From Lathyrus oleraceus (Eukaryota > Streptophyta > Magnoliopsida > Fabales > Fabaceae), in assembly GCF_024323335.1 (NCBI RefSeq), contig NC_066583.1, positions 361,032,377 to 361,096,376 on the forward strand: a DNA stretch of 64,000 nucleotides, in the 5' to 3' direction. Positions 1-12,385 of the stretch are shown piece by piece. Every line of letters begins with the position of its first letter. Position 1 is the first letter of the stretch. Under the pieces are notes generated by a model. The model was not told the origin of the DNA, did not search any database, and saw only the letters and a list, made by a program, of their open reading frames with translations. The translations under genes were made by a program, and so were the position numbers.

Positions 1-2
1 CC

Positions 3-680
3 TTTAGAACCAAAAAGGGACTGATGGCTACCTGGGACGACAGTGAATCTGACTCATCAGAATCAGACTCTGACGAACAGGCAAATGTAGTACTCATGGC
101 TACCACCTCCAAAAATACTTCAGACGAAGAATCTAAATCTGAAGAGGTATTTTCTGAACTTTCTCGATCTGACCTATAATCATGTTTGTCTGAAACTCTA
201 AACTCATATAAAAAACTCAAACAAAAATTTAAAGCTATAAAAGGTGTTCTTGAAGAAACATTAGAAGATTGTGGCAAACTTGAGATAACAATTTTAGAAC
301 TAAAAGATGAAAACAAAACTTTGATTTTAGAAAGAGATTCAACAAAGAAAAGTTGCTCAAAACTTGAAGAAACGTTATCTCAAGCTCCACAAACTTCAAA
401 CACAATAATTTACAAATATGAAAAATCTTTTCAAAAGTTTCTGAAAAATGGGATAGAGAGGAGCAGAATGGCATCCATGATTTATGGGGTCAGTCAGAAC
501 AATAGAAGAGGAATTGGGTATGATCCTAGTGAAGATAAAACTTCTACTAATGACCAACCTAAATCTCCATTCTCATATCACTATACACATACACAAGCAC
601 AAAAATTTAATAATGCTAGAAAACCCAAAGTATTAAGAAACTCTGGGAAAACTAATCACAAAGGACCCAAAAGGCTCTAG
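3..680 (+). pseudogene. gag: SIRE A gag, C-terminal part
   Basis: This is the tail of the copia-type capsid/nucleocapsid protein that packages the element RNA. It lies after the zinc knuckle, which is off the window but visible in copy B at 21445-21486. An acidic Ser/Asp/Glu-rich stretch comes first, then a predicted coiled-coil segment rich in Lys/Glu/Leu. Comparison with B shows two in-frame stops: TAA at 177-179 where B has GAA, and TAG at 678-680 where B has TGG. The reading frame otherwise continues to a stop at 813-815, overlapping protease in a different frame. Confidence 0.88.
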
Positions 681-815
681 GTACCAAAGGATAAAATTGT
701 TTATGTTGCATATATCCTATGCAGCAGAGTTAAAACACCAGTCATGGTACCTGGACTCTGGATGCTCGCGACACATGACGGGAAGAAAGTCTATGTTCCA
801 AAGCCTGGAACTTAA
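637..815 (+). other. gag/protease overlap, +1 frame offset (copy A)
   Basis: The protease frame opens after a TAA at 634-636. The gag frame runs to a TAA at 813-815, broken only by the TAG at 678-680. The two frames differ by +1, and the protease DSG motif at 754-762 lies in the overlap. Copy B has the same arrangement at 22169-22347. A shared offset in two copies suggests that pol is expressed by a frameshift in this overlap. I cannot identify the shift site. Confidence 0.6.
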
Positions 816-3791
816 CGACGTTGGATTCGTAGGCTTCGGAAGAGATCAGAAAGGAAGGATCAGAGGCTCTGGAACTATTGGTAATGGTACTCTTCCCTCT
901 ATATCTGATGTTTTATATCTAGAAGGATTAATGCATAATCTGTTATCAATAAGTCAATTAAGTGATAACGGATATGATGTAATCTTCAATACAAAAAAAT
1001 GTAAATCCATAAATCAAAATAATGGTTTTGTCCTATTCACTGGCAAGAGGAAAAACAATATTTATAAAATAAATCTTTCAGATTTAAAAGAACAAAATGT
1101 AAAATGTTTAATGTCTGTTCAAGAAGAGAAATGGGTATGGCATAGACGCTTGGGCCACATTAGCATGAGAAAGTTATCTCAGCTAAATAAACTCGAGTTA
1201 GTCAGAGGTCTACCTAAGCTGAAGTTCTCTTCAGATGCTCTATGTGAAGCATGTCAGAAAGGAAAATTTTCAAAATCATCTTTTATAAAGAAAAATATTG
1301 TTTCTACCTCTAAGCCTATGGAATTTCTTCACATTGATTTATTTGATCTTGTGAAAACAGCATCAGTCAATGGAAAGAAATATGGACTGGTCATTGTTGA
1401 TGATTTTAGTCGCTGGACATGGGTAAAATTCTTAAAGGACAAGAGTGAGTCTCACTCTGTATTCACTAGCTTCTGTTCCAAAGTGCAAAACGAATTTGAC
1501 TCTAAAATCATCAGAGTCAGAAGTGATCATGGTGGTGAATTTGAAAATAAATTTTTTGAGGAATTATTTGACTCTAATGGAATATCCCATGATTTCTCCT
1601 GCCCTAGAACTCCATAACAAAATGGAGTTGTGGAAAGGAAGAATAGGACACTCAAAGAGATGGCCAAAACCATGATCAATGAAACAAATGTGGTTAAGCA
1701 CTTTTGGGCTGAAGCTGTAAATACTGTGTGTTACATTCAGAATAGAATCTCCATAAAACCTATTCTAGAGAAGAATCCCTATGAATTGTGTAAAGGAAGA
1801 AAACCCAACATTTCTTATTTTCATCCTTTTGGATGTTCCTGTTTTATTTTAAATACTAAAGAACATCTTAACAAGTTTGATTCCAAAGCACAAAAGGGTA
1901 TTATGTTAGGATACTCAGAACACTCTAAAGGCTACAGAGTATACAATAAAGAAACCAAAATTGTGGAAGAATCAATTCATGTCAGATTTGAGGATAAGCT
2001 TGACCCTAAAAAGTCAAAGCTAGTTGAGAAACTTGCAGATCTGGAGATTACTCTTGCAGGTTCTGACGAGAAGATTAAAGCTCCTGAAGCAACTGCCACT
2101 CAAACCTCAGAAGGAACTAAATCCCCAGCAATCCCAAAGAAAGCTAAAAGTCGCCTCAACATATCTAAAGAGTTGATTCTGGGAGACAAGGACGAACCTA
2201 TCCGAACTAGGTCTACCTTCAAGACACCTGTAGAAATTCCTCTAGGACTAGTATCTCTGATCGAGCCTACTTCCTGTGATGAGGCACTTCAAGATAGTGA
2301 CTGGGTTCTAGCCATGCAAGAAGAGCTAGATCAATTCACAAAGAATGACGTCTGGGATCTTGTTCCTAAACCAAAAGGCACTCACATTATCGGAACCAGA
2401 TGGGTGTTCAGAAACAAGTTGAATGAGAAAGGAGAAGTTGTTAGAAACAAAGCTCGACTGGTGGCTCAAGGTTACAGTCAACAAGAAGGCATTGACTACA
2501 ATGAAACTTTTGCCCCAATCGCCAGGTTAGAATCTATTCGCTTACTTGTCTCATTCACTATAAATCATTCTATCAAACTATATCAAATGGATGTCGAGAG
2601 CGCATTCCTTAATGGTTATACATAAGAAGAAGTGTATGTCAACCAACCCCCAGGTTTTGAAAATTCAAATTGTCCAGAACACGTTTTTAAACTTAAGAAA
2701 TATTTATATGGACTAAAACAAGCTCCCAGAGCTTGGTATGACAGATTAAGTAATTTTCTTCTAGAACATGATTTACCAGAGGGAAAGTTGACTCTACACT
2801 CTTCTGTAAAAACATTAATAATGATCTCATAATATGCCATATATACGTTGATGATATCATTTTTGGTTCAACTAATGCCTTTGTATGTCAAGAATTCTCT
2901 GAGCTAATGCAGGCAAAATTCGAAATGAGTTTAATGCAAGAACTAAAGTTCTTTCTAGGAATTCAGATTAATCAAACTTCAGAAGTCACCTATGTTCATC
3001 AAACTAAATACATAAAAGACATTCTGAAGAAATTTGAAATGGATGAATGCAAACCTGCAAAGACACCCATGCATCTAACCTGCATTCTTGAAAAAGAAGA
3101 AGTCAGTCAAAAGGTTTGTCAGAAGCTCTATCGTGTTATGATAGGCTCCCTTCTCTATCTGACTGCTACTCGTCCTTATATTCTATTTAGTGTTTGTCTC
3201 TGTGCCAGATTCCAATCAGATCCTAGAGAATCTCATTTAACAGCAGTTAAGAGAATTCTCAGATATCTGAAAGGAACTCCTAACCTGGGCCTGATGTATG
3301 AGAAAACATCAGAGTATAGACTATCTGGTTTTTGTGATGCAGATTACGCAGGAGACAGAATGGAACGAAAAAGTACATCTGGAAATTGTCAGCTATTGGG
3401 AAAGAATCTGATATCCTGGGCCAACAAAAGACAATCAATCATAGCCTTGTCTACTGCAAAAGCGGAATACATCTCAGCATCACTATGCACCACTCAGATG
3501 CTCTGGATGAAGAATCAATTAGAGGATCTGCAAATCTTTGAGAGTAACATTCCTATCTTCTGTGACAATACTGCTGCCATTTGTTTAAGCAAGAATCCTA
3601 TTTTACACCCTAGAGCTAAGCACATAGAAATAAAACATCATTTTATTAGAGACTATGTTCAGAAAGGGGTAGTAATTTTGAAATTCATTGATACAGATCA
3701 TCAATGGGTTGACATCTTTACTAAACCCTTAGCTGAAGATAGATTCCTCTTTATCTTAAAGAATCTGAACATTCAAAATTGCCCTGCATAA
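697..3791 (+). pseudogene. pol: SIRE A pol (PR-INT-RT-RNase H), broken
   Basis: This is the Ty1/copia polyprotein that processes, reverse-transcribes and integrates the element. Protease has WYLDSGCSRHMTG (DSG at 754-762). Integrase has the HHCC finger (H-R-R-L-G-H, then C-x2-C) and a DDE core. RT has YVDD at 2844-2855, and RNase H has the DADYAGD motif. Breaks relative to copy B are TAA at 1615-1617 (CAA in B) inside the integrase core just before the catalytic Glu, TAA at 2623-2625 in RT, and a 1-base deletion near 2770-2780 that changes frame before YVDD. The first Glu of the RNase H EAEY motif is Lys here. After the frameshift the frame is open to the stop at 3789-3791. The start given is the first TTG in the protease frame; translation more likely enters by frameshift from gag. 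Confidence 0.93.
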
Positions 3792-4179
3792 AATGTGCCT
3801 TTGAGTTTGTAAAATAAGATTCTGATGTAAAGAAAGTGGATTCTGCCTCTGACTCTGATACTCCTACCAAGTTAGAAGTCATCTGAGTTAGAAATCTCCA
3901 GGAACCAATCCTTTGGTATTCCTGAAGATCAGATAGAGCAAACACGTGGAGTACCTTGCGTCTGACCTTGGAACTTCTAGACAGCTGTCTAGTAGTAATC
4001 AAGGAACAGTCTCTTGAGATCTCCTCGAGCAGTGTACTGACTGTTGGGATTAGACATCATTTATGAGTTGTAATCATTTTCCCTCTAAACATGCATACTT
4101 GGTTTTTGTGCTAAACTTTGTTTTGTGTGTCGTTTTGCATGCGCCCTAATTTGGGTATTTAAACACTTTTCTTCACACA
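3792..4179 (+). other. SIRE A spacer between pol and envelope-like ORF
   Basis: I see no gene here. The stretch aligns with 28927-29314 of copy B, and A carries extra sequence near 3840-3950. It probably holds whatever signal (subgenomic RNA, splice acceptor or internal initiation) expresses the downstream ORF. I cannot point to that signal. Confidence 0.6.
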
Positions 4180-5688
4180 TTGCACACTTTTCACTCTCAC
4201 AAACACTTAACCCTCTGCAAGTTCAGCTCTCTCTCAAGGCATTCCTACAACATCCCTTCAAGTTCTTCAACCATCAACTCAGAGGAAGCTCTCAAAGATC
4301 AGAGGAAGATCCCAAATGGACTTTATCTGTTCTTTAAGATCGACCCTCTAGAGGTAATCCTTTATTACTTAGATGATCTGAGAAAACAAGGCGTAGATAT
4401 CTCAAACTTCAACATAAGCCAGCTGCCAGATGAGCCCCCAAACTTCATGAAGCGACCACGAGGACCCTCTGAGAAGGAGAAGCAAGATAAGAAGGCAAAA
4501 CTAGGAGAATCCTCCGGATCAAGACCTCCAGTACCTCTGACTAGACCTTCTGGTAAGTCTGTTTCTCTTGCTCCTTCTGTACAACTTCATATTGCTTCCT
4601 CTCTCCCTCAACCAACCCCCATCTATACAAATTCAGAAACTCCTCCCTCAACCACCAGAACATCTAACCAACCATCCAAAAAATTTAACCTCGCCACCAC
4701 AACCTTACCTGTTTCAGAAGCAGAAATGCTGAACGAAACCACCTCACCCTCTTCATCTTCTTTTCCATAATCACCCCCCTACTACAACATTTCCACAGAT
4801 ACTGAACAATCTAACCCTTCCTCTCCCACTCTGGCCCAGCTCCAAACTCGTGCTCTGGCCTCACAACAGCCAACATAAACCACACCTGAACCAGAAGTCA
4901 CTTCATCACCCACAGAACAACCAAAGCCAACCACATCTGACCCTCCACCATATGAAACACCTCACGCTGAAACTCAACCAAACAACTATGACACACACCC
5001 ACCAAATACATCCGCTGAACCACAAACTCCCACACTCAACCTAAGCCCTCCCACTTCTCCACCCCCAGCCTCTGAACCAGAAAACACCTTGCCAGCCCTT
5101 GAGGAATCAATCATGATGTTTGCAGAAGCCTTAGTTGACAAGGTCAAGTCTCTGACCATCAACTCTGGGATCAGTGATGATCCTTCAGCTATAAGGACAC
5201 ACTGGAACAGAGTTATTGGTTGGATGACCGCTGAAGCCTTCAAATTGAAGGGCCTCTTTGAGCAAGTCCGAAACGACTTCATCAGAGACGCTGAGTTACG
5301 ACTACAGGAGCGCCTAGCCAGAGAAGCTGAGGAGCGAGCTCGCAAGGAAGCAGAAGAGAAAGCCAGGCAAGAAGAAATACAAAGAATCAAGGAAGCTGAA
5401 GCCAAAGCTCTAGCTAAGGCTGCTGCTGCTGCTGAAGTTGAAGCCAAAGCTGCTGCTGAAGCTGAAGCTCGTCTTGCTGAAGAGTCTGCCAACAGGGTAG
5501 AACCGGATGCTCTGACTCAGGGGGAGTCCTCCACCTTTGTCCCTCTGGTTCTCAAGACACTTGAAGATCTTCAGAAAGAGCAGAAGGAAGTCCGAGCCAG
5601 ATTGGATCAACAGGATTCAGTAAACGTCAACATTCAGAATCTGCTGACCCAACTGCTCCAAAGGATGCCTCCACCTCCAAACCCTTAG
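4180..5688 (+). pseudogene. SIRE A envelope-like ORF, N-terminal domain deleted
   Basis: This extra ORF after pol is typical of Sireviruses and is usually labelled envelope-like; no entry function has been shown for it. The part left here is the junction after the N-terminal domain, a Ser/Pro/Thr-rich linker (about 4500-5080), then a long Ala/Glu/Lys coiled coil (about 5290-5500) and a short C-terminal tail ending in PPPPNP. About 960 bp that encode the N-terminal domain in copy B (roughly 29300-30262) are missing; the sequence jumps at about 4275-4285. In-frame stops lie at 4768-4770 and about 4876-4878. I see no signal peptide or clear membrane helix in what remains. The 4180 start only marks where the frame opens after the deletion. 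Confidence 0.8.
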
Positions 5689-5807
5689 GCACCTAGGACT
5701 TGCTTTTGTGTTCTTTTGCTTGTTGATTTGCTTCCTGTTTTGTTTGCTTGTTGCTTTCTGTTTTGTTCTCGCTTTCTGCTGTTTATTGACTGTGTTTCTG
5801 GCATATG

Positions 5808-5810
<3 letters not shown>

Positions 5811-5904
<94 letters not shown>
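5811..5904. repeat. (AT)47 microsatellite
   Basis: This is an uninterrupted run of 47 AT dinucleotides in the 3' untranslated part of SIRE A. Copy B has only a run of about five units at the same place (about 31479-31490). The run therefore expanded after the copies separated. Confidence 0.97.
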
Positions 5905-5906
<2 letters not shown>

Positions 5907-6205
5907 TTTCCTTCATTTATCTAAGTCTTTTTGATTCTGACAAAAATGGGGGAGAACTAAAAACAGCTCTGATGAAAACATATCTAAATCCTTTCAGTAC
6001 TCTTCAAACACTGTTTATAAATTGGTTCTAATCCTTTTTGACTTAGAAATTTGCAGTAGAAAATCTAGAAACATCATCACATGGAAGCTCCGGTAAGAAC
6101 TTTTGAACTCCCAGACTTATCTCAGGGGGAGCTCAGTTCTATCTGATCTAAAAACTCTTATCTAAATGTTTCATCTCTAAAAATCAAGATTGTTTTGTCA
6201 TCATC

Positions 6206-6219
6206 AAAAAGGGGGAGAT
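6206..6219 (+). promoter_or_regulatory. Polypurine tract of SIRE A
   Basis: AAAAAGGGGGAGATT directly abuts the 3' LTR and would prime plus-strand DNA synthesis. Related tracts occur upstream at 5942-5954 (AAAAATGGGGGAG) and about 6117-6136. Repeated polypurine tracts before the 3' LTR are a known Sirevirus trait. Confidence 0.85.
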
Positions 6220-7216
6220 TGTAAGAACAAAATTAGTTCTACAATAGTATTCCAGAATTTTGATGATAACAAAGGATGAAACCAAAAATGGCACCCTAAC
6301 GAAATTTTTCTGAGTGTGCAGGACTCTGAACAGCAACAAAGGATTCTGATCGTTTTATTAGATACTAACTTTGATCAGATACAATGTACGAGAAGATCAG
6401 ACGCATCTGAGGAAGAAGTGCGCTCAAGAAGTTCTGAATCTGAGCAAAGCAAGACAGTAGAAAGAACCAGAAGCTCTAAACATTCACTGGTCTTAGTTCT
6501 GATGATCTAGAAGACTGGTACTCTAAGAAGCTCTGATGTAAATTAAACATAATCTCCTTCTGACGGATGACTCCGAGACAACAGAGATTCTGATGAAGAT
6601 TCACCAAATCCAAAAAGAGTAACGGAAAGAAATTTTCAGTATGGAAATGAAGTATTTTTAGAAAGAAGTTATTCAGGGAGACAAATTGGTTATGGCAAGA
6701 AACACATAAGTAATGACATAGAATGCTCATCAAATACCAATATTTTGTCATCACTCCAACGGTCCTTCTCACTACTATATAAAGGACAGCCTACCTCATT
6801 GAGAGATACAAACAACACACAGAAAAATTCTTTACATTCTCTCTCAGTTTTTCACGAGCTGTTGCTCATACGTGAAAACACTTGTTTAAATATTCTACTG
6901 TAATACTTGCTTACTCTTAGAAGCACTCTCTATTAGAAATTTACTTTGCTATGTTGTTTTTGTTCCTCAAGTGACTCTGCGTAGTCTGTATACTTGAGAG
7001 GACTAAGAGATCATTCTCTTAGACGTTTGGTTGTATTAATCTTTCAATATTAGTGGATTAAGTCCTTTTTAAAGGCGAAATCACCTTGCCCAGGTGGACT
7101 GGAGTAGCTTTGTGTTATAAGTGAACCAGTATAAAATTCTGTGTGTTCTTACTTTTGAAAAAGCTTTTAATTTCTAAAACAATTCAAACCCCCCTTTCTT
7201 GTTTTTCTCACCTTCA
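6220..7216 (+). mobile_element. 3' LTR of SIRE A
   Basis: The 997-bp LTR runs from TGTAAGAAC to CACCTTCA. Its limits follow from the polypurine tract on the left, and on the right from the 5' LTR of copy B, which ends with the same bases 2 bp before its primer-binding site. It contains the U3 TATA box at 6776-6783 and no gene. Ogre gag sequence starts at 7217. Confidence 0.93.
6776..6783 (+). promoter_or_regulatory. LTR TATA box (SIRE A)
   Basis: TATATAAA is followed by GGACAGC. The same motif sits at the equivalent place in both LTRs of copy B (20021-20028 and 32369-32376), which supports it as the core promoter. Confidence 0.7.
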
Positions 7217-9539
7217 GTTTGGAGCAACTGCTCCACCATATTAAACTCACTTTTCTTAATTAGCCTGAGCATATCATCATCATCATTAGGCTTCAAGTAG
7301 TTAGATTCACCATACTGACAACTTGGAGCACTAACAGATTCAACTATAGGCACATCCACCTTCTTACTGACAGTCTAATCTTCTATATTCTTTTTGAACA
7401 TAGGCCCAAACACACGACCACTACGGGTCACCTTAGTAACATCAGATATGCTTACAACAGAATTGGTCGTAGGCAGAGGAACCTATTGACCATTCTTCAA
7501 CATAGTAGCATTGTACTAATACGGGACAACTTTATCGGATGCATATGGGACTGGACCCGCCAACCGTATAACCAATGGCGATACCGATCTATTGCTGACG
7601 ATGTTATTGTTGCTGTTGTCATATGAAATCACCACTCTCTCTAGTGTCTTGAATATTGGCACTATTACATTGACATCATCATCTATGTGACGGGATTGAA
7701 AAATCTGAATCAAGCCTTCATCCATCAACCGTTGGATGTCTCTCTTCACAACCATACAACCTCTAGGATTGACACTGCAAATAGCACAACCGTCATGGTC
7801 ATGCTCATAATCACTCACCAAGCAAATATCCTTGTGCATCGTCACCAAGGACCTTCTAATGAAGCGTACATCGAATACCTTGAACTCCCCTGGACAATCA
7901 TCCACCATATTCATAAATGAATTCCCACGGGCAGGTAGTGGATTAGCTTTAACATTTGGCGCACGGTACTCAAAGGACACCATTTCACTCTTAACCACTT
8001 CTGAACTTCATATTTGAGGGGATAACAATTCTCAATATCATGTTTGGGAGCTCCTTGATGAAAAGCACAGTGGAGTTTTGGTTTGTACCACCAAGGAAGT
8101 GGTTCGGGGGTTTGCGGAGGATTTCTTGGTTGTAACAGGTTCTTGAGAACCAAAGACGGATATAATTCTGCATATGTCATCGGAATCGGGTCAAAAGAGA
8201 CCTTTTTCCTCTCAAAAATTTGTTGTTGATGATTTTTGGTATTGTTGTTATTGTAGGTGTTTGTTCGTTGATGTGGTTGTTGTTGTTGATGTTATTGTTA
8301 TTGAATTGGTGTTGACTGATTTACTGAAAATACCGAAATTACTGATGATACTTGATGATGATGTTGACGGGGTGGTTGATTTCTTCTTACCTGAGGCCTC
8401 CTTTTCCTCCCAACTGAAAATGCATTAGCTTCACTCTCCTTCTTCTTGCTGAAACTGATGCCATACCTCTTGCTGGATGACGCCTCCTCACTAGACAACC
8501 GCCCTTCTCGGACACCTTCTTCGAGCCTCATCCCCATGTTTACTATTTCGGTAAAGTCACTAGGGGAACTGGAAATCACCTGCTCATAGTAAAATGAGCT
8601 CAGGGTTTTAAGAAACATCTTAGTCATCTCTTTTTCCTCTAAAGGAGGGGTAATTTGGGCAGCAAGCTCTCTCCATCATTGAGCATACTCCTTGAATGTC
8701 TCCTTATCTTTCTGAGACAATAACCTCATCTGATCTCTGTCTGGAGCCATATCAACATTGTACTTATACTATTTCACAAATGCTTCTCCCAAATCATTGA
8801 ACGTGCGGATACTTGCACTATCCAATCCCATGTACCACCTCAGAGCGGCACCGGTCAAACTGTCTTGAAAATAATGGATCAACAGCTGATCATTATCTGT
8901 TTGAATAGACATTTCCTGGCGTACATCACCAAATGACTGAATGGACATGTATTCCCGTTGTATTTTTTAAAGTCAGGCACTTTGAACTTCACCTGAATCT
9001 TCACATTTGGAACCAAACAAAGTTCTGCAACACTCTTCCCAAACAAGTCCTTACCCCTCAAAGTTTTTAATTCCTTTCGCATCTCAAGGAATTGTTCCTT
9101 CATCTCGTCCATCTTCTCATACAAATCAGGGTCCTCAGACGGCTCAGAATGATAGATGGTGTCTTCTAGACGGGGATGAGTATGCACCACAGGCGGCGTC
9201 ACAAACATGACTAAGCTAGATGGTTACATAGAAGCAAAGGTAAGTGCAAATCCTTCAGGCACAAATTTCAGCGGCACTCCCCACGGGAATCCGGAAGGCA
9301 TATTGGGTGCAATATGAGAAGCAGTTACAAGAATGGTAGAGGTAGCCACCTCGGAAACGACAGTCCTCTTAGGAGGAGGAGTTGCGGGCGTTGGAGAAGA
9401 CTGGCTCTAAGCAGTTAGGACTGACTCCATCATGGCAGTCAGACAGGAAATCTCATCCTTTAGGTCTTTGTTCTCTTGTTCAAGATGCTCCATAATCTTT
9501 AGATGATTGGCGCGGGTATTGTATCGATGAGTGAGCTTG
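7217..9539 (-). pseudogene. gag: Ogre C gag, decayed and cut by SIRE A
   Basis: Read on the minus strand, this matches the gag part of Ogre F (50937-54281) in order: an N-terminal Glu/Lys-rich helix (MEHLEQENKDL), a Pro-rich linker, TIYHSEPSEDPD, the LRKELKTLRGKDLFGKS block, the capsid-like region, and the WWYKP..C..H..C cysteine/histidine segment near 8050-8100. It ends where SIRE A begins, in the LIKKSEFN block before protease. Several stops (for example near 9409) and frameshifts split it into short open pieces. Protease and pol of this copy would lie left of SIRE A. Confidence 0.88.
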
Positions 9540-9659
9540 GTTGAAGCACGGTAGAAACACCAATGAGACATCTGGCGAAAGAGAAACCTACTTATGCAAA
9601 TGATGCATGAAATGCAATGCCTGATTGTTCTTATTTTTCAAGGAAGTTACTATATTATT

Positions 9660-9776
<117 letters not shown>

Positions 9777-9891
9777 CAATAATTGCAACAATTTTATATG
9801 AACATAAAATCTCTTTTATTTATATAATTGGAAGGATTACACTGAGTACAATTTAAGAAACCAAAAATACAAAATACAAGAGAAAAGGAGA

Positions 9892-11527
9892 CTAGTCATC
9901 ATAAGGATCCCTAAGAACAACATCAGAAGATCTGGCGGAAGGACCGTACTTCCTTCGAGTACATCGGATCTCGGTCTCAAAAGAAGCCTTCATCTGAGTC
10001 TTCTCGAGGACAAGCTTATCAACAATCTTCTTCCAAGCAAAGGAAGGTTGAGGCATACTAGAGGAAGATGAAACCCCTGGCTCTCTCGGTCTCTTGGTCA
10101 CTCGGTCTTCAAGTAGCTCAATAAGTGCATCTTTGTCCTTAGACTCAAGTTGCAACTCCTCATGCTTTCTGCTCAAAGGACGGAAACGCTATTCCCACAT
10201 ATCCTTCTCTTGTTTCATCTTGGCGAGTGCGTCTTCCAACTCCTCTACATCTTGGTTAGGGAGAGTTAATGGTTCAACCACAACCATAGACATAGGTCTC
10301 TCACAAGGATAAGGCTTCTTCAACTCCATAGCTCTCTTCTTCACCCAAAGAGTGTAAGCTTCCAAAGCTACACAATTGCACGAACCAAGCTCGGATCTTC
10401 CTTTCCTATGCACATTATGCCAAGCATGCACAATCTTCTGCTTCAAATGTTGGGGATCTTTACCCTCTTGATAGAAAAGACCTTCTAACAAAGTGTTATT
10501 AGGTTTGTCTCTCAATGGGAACCCAAGTTGACGACGAGCCAAAGAAGGGTTGTAGTTAATTCCTCCTTCTGTACCAATGAGAGGCACATTAGAGAATTCA
10601 CTACAATAATAAATAATATCCAAACTACTCAATGACGGATCATACCAAACTATATCATCATTAGTGAGAGACATAAGTCTCTTAGACCACCGTAGATTTT
10701 GATTGTTCTCCACAAAAGCAGATGTCTGAGGCAAGTGCAAAATAAACCACTTGTATAGGAGAGGAACGCGACATACAATAGTTCCACCACCCTTAGAATT
10801 CCTTAAATGCAAAGAGAAATACATATCACCTAACAGAGTATGCACAGGATTCCCAATCAAGAAAATTCTAATGCCGTTAACATCAACAAAACCGTCAATG
10901 ATAGGGAACAAGGCCAAACCATAAATGAGCAACACAAAGAGGGCTTCAAAAGCGTCCACACTACCGGCTTGGGCAAAGGTAGTAGCTTCCATAATGAGGA
11001 ACTCATAAGTCAACCCAAACAATCCTTCTTTCTTCACCCAATGAGCCTCTATCTCAGACTTCTTCAAGTGAAGAGCTTCAGCAGTAATACTAGATCGGGG
11101 AATCTCCTCCAATCCACTAAAGGGCACTGTACTAGAAACAAGTATCCCCAAAAGATGAGAATCCTCCTCCAAGGTAGGCAGAAGCTGAAAATCTGGGAAA
11201 GTGAAACAATGGTAGAGAGGATCATAGAACTACACCAATACACTCAACAATCCTTCCCCTACATCAGTAGACAAGATGGGCATACTCCTCTAACACAGGC
11301 ACAAGCTGATAATCAGGAAAAGTGAAGCAACGGTAGAGAGGGTCATAGAACTGAACCAATAAGCTCAAGAGTCCTTCAACCACATCAGCAGATAAAATAG
11401 ACAGAAGCTTCCCATGACATTGTTTGAAGTCCAAGGGATCTAATACAAAAGATGATAGCTTCCTTACCTCTTTCAAGTCTAAACATTTGAAACTGTACTT
11501 CTTAGTATTCCTTCGTCCATAATCCAT
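9892..11527 (-). pseudogene. Ogre C ORF1 (protein of unknown function upstream of gag)
   Basis: Ogre elements carry an extra ORF between the leader and gag; its function is unknown. Here it starts at MDYGRRNTKKYSF (11527) and shares with Ogre F the blocks LLVQFYDPLYRCFTFP, FEALFVLLIYGLALFP, GDMYFSLHLRN, RQLGFPLRDKPNN and a Lys/Glu-rich C-terminal helix. It is broken: a duplicated 120-bp segment at 11159-11399 shifts the frame, and an in-frame TAG lies at 10189-10191 before the C-terminal part (9892-10176). The family resembles the DUF7745-type proteins annotated in legume genomes; I recall that assignment but could not search for it. Confidence 0.8.
11159..11399. repeat. 120-bp tandem duplication inside Ogre C ORF1
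   Basis: 11159-11278 and 11280-11399 align along their length with a 121-bp offset, and both match one single segment of Ogre F (about 55720-55840). The second copy therefore re-encodes about 35 residues, including FYDPLY(R/H)CFTFP. The copies differ at many positions, more than a fresh slippage product would. Confidence 0.8.
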
Positions 11528-12385
11528 GGTCTAAAAATATTTGCAAATAACACCTCAGTTCCTTGAAATTTTCGTGTGATGAATGTTATGATGCGCATGA
11601 ATGCATCAATGCAACAATCACAAATAAGGGATCACACACAAGGCAAACAAACAAAGGTCAAGGGATGAATCAAGTCATTGTCAAGATCAATCATCCATTT
11701 TGGTAGATTATGGTTTACACCTTATCAATACCCAAGTTCCATTGATATTGACAAGACTAGATTAAATCAACCAAGAATCAAGGGTTTGTTGTGAGTCACG
11801 AGCATGGAGTCTGGGTAAGAACCATCCCAAAGGACTGAACTAAGGATAAAACCTATAGATCATGTTCTAAAAAGTTCCCAGAGTCTTAATTCCATCTATC
11901 GGATATTATAGGTTAGGATGACTGACTCATCAACCCATAATATTCTCAAGAGAAACTCGCCTGAGTGTAGTATAGTGTAACAACTGTTATCAAGTCTACA
12001 TTTGAACAGTCTCCGCACTACATCCTAAATAGGACAAGATGGGTTAAATGTTCTACGGTCCTCAGCTTCTCGGACCCCAAATCAAAGATAGTAATGCCTA
12101 ACCATAAATACTTGTGTGACATTCCCAACTCCAAAAGGGTCTCCACTGAGTAGATGGGTCTCAAGCCAACTTGTTAAGGACTACTCCACACAAGTTGAAC
12201 ATGACTATACCATCCTCCTATCTTAATTGCACTCAAGTTCGGGTTAGAACTTATCTCACCACTCATAGATCACCAAGCACAACAAGTAGGTTATATCACA
12301 CAAACAAATATACAAATATATACACACAAAAAAGTAGGATAAACCCACTCGAGACTACTCCCCAGCAGAGTCGCCACTTAATTTC
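11528..12385 (-). other. Ogre C 5' leader
   Basis: This non-coding stretch between ORF1 and the 5' LTR aligns with the leader of Ogre F (55969-56958). It includes the block around 11682-11750 that is duplicated in F but single here. I see no gene. The primer-binding site is at its LTR end. Confidence 0.75.
12359..12376 (-). promoter_or_regulatory. Primer-binding site, tRNA-Arg type (Ogre C)
   Basis: On the minus strand it reads TGGCGACTCTGCTGGGGA, nine bases inside the LTR end. This is the PBS type described for Ogre (tRNA-Arg primer), and it is identical to the site of Ogre F. Confidence 0.85.

Larger units (their letters stand above)
1..7216 (+). mobile_element. SIRE/Maximus-type Ty1/copia retrotransposon, copy A (3' part)
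   Basis: Domain order is gag tail, protease, integrase, RT, RNase H, then an extra long ORF, polypurine tracts and a 997-bp LTR. Integrase before RT marks Ty1/copia. The extra ORF after pol and the repeated polypurine tracts mark the Sirevirus (SIRE/Maximus) lineage. The 5' LTR and first half of gag lie left of the window. It is closely similar to copy B at 19468-32784 throughout, but carries four in-frame stops in gag-pol, a frameshift in RT and a large deletion in the envelope-like ORF, so it is dead. The base after the 3' LTR is Ogre gag sequence, so A landed inside Ogre C. The five bases after the LTR are GTTTG; the matching target-site copy would be outside the window. Confidence 0.93.

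Noticed and set aside
4986..5492. Ala/Ser-rich 168-codon frame on the minus strand
   Set aside because: It is the mirror of the Ala/Glu coiled coil of the envelope-like ORF; repetitive codons keep the opposite strand open.
4180..5688. True viral envelope protein in SIRE A
   Set aside because: No signal peptide, cleavage site or clear membrane helix is visible; 'envelope-like' is only the customary label for this position.
5617..6031. Ile-Tyr repeat proteins on both strands, also at 9588-9856
   Set aside because: They are translations of pure AT microsatellites and have no coding signal.
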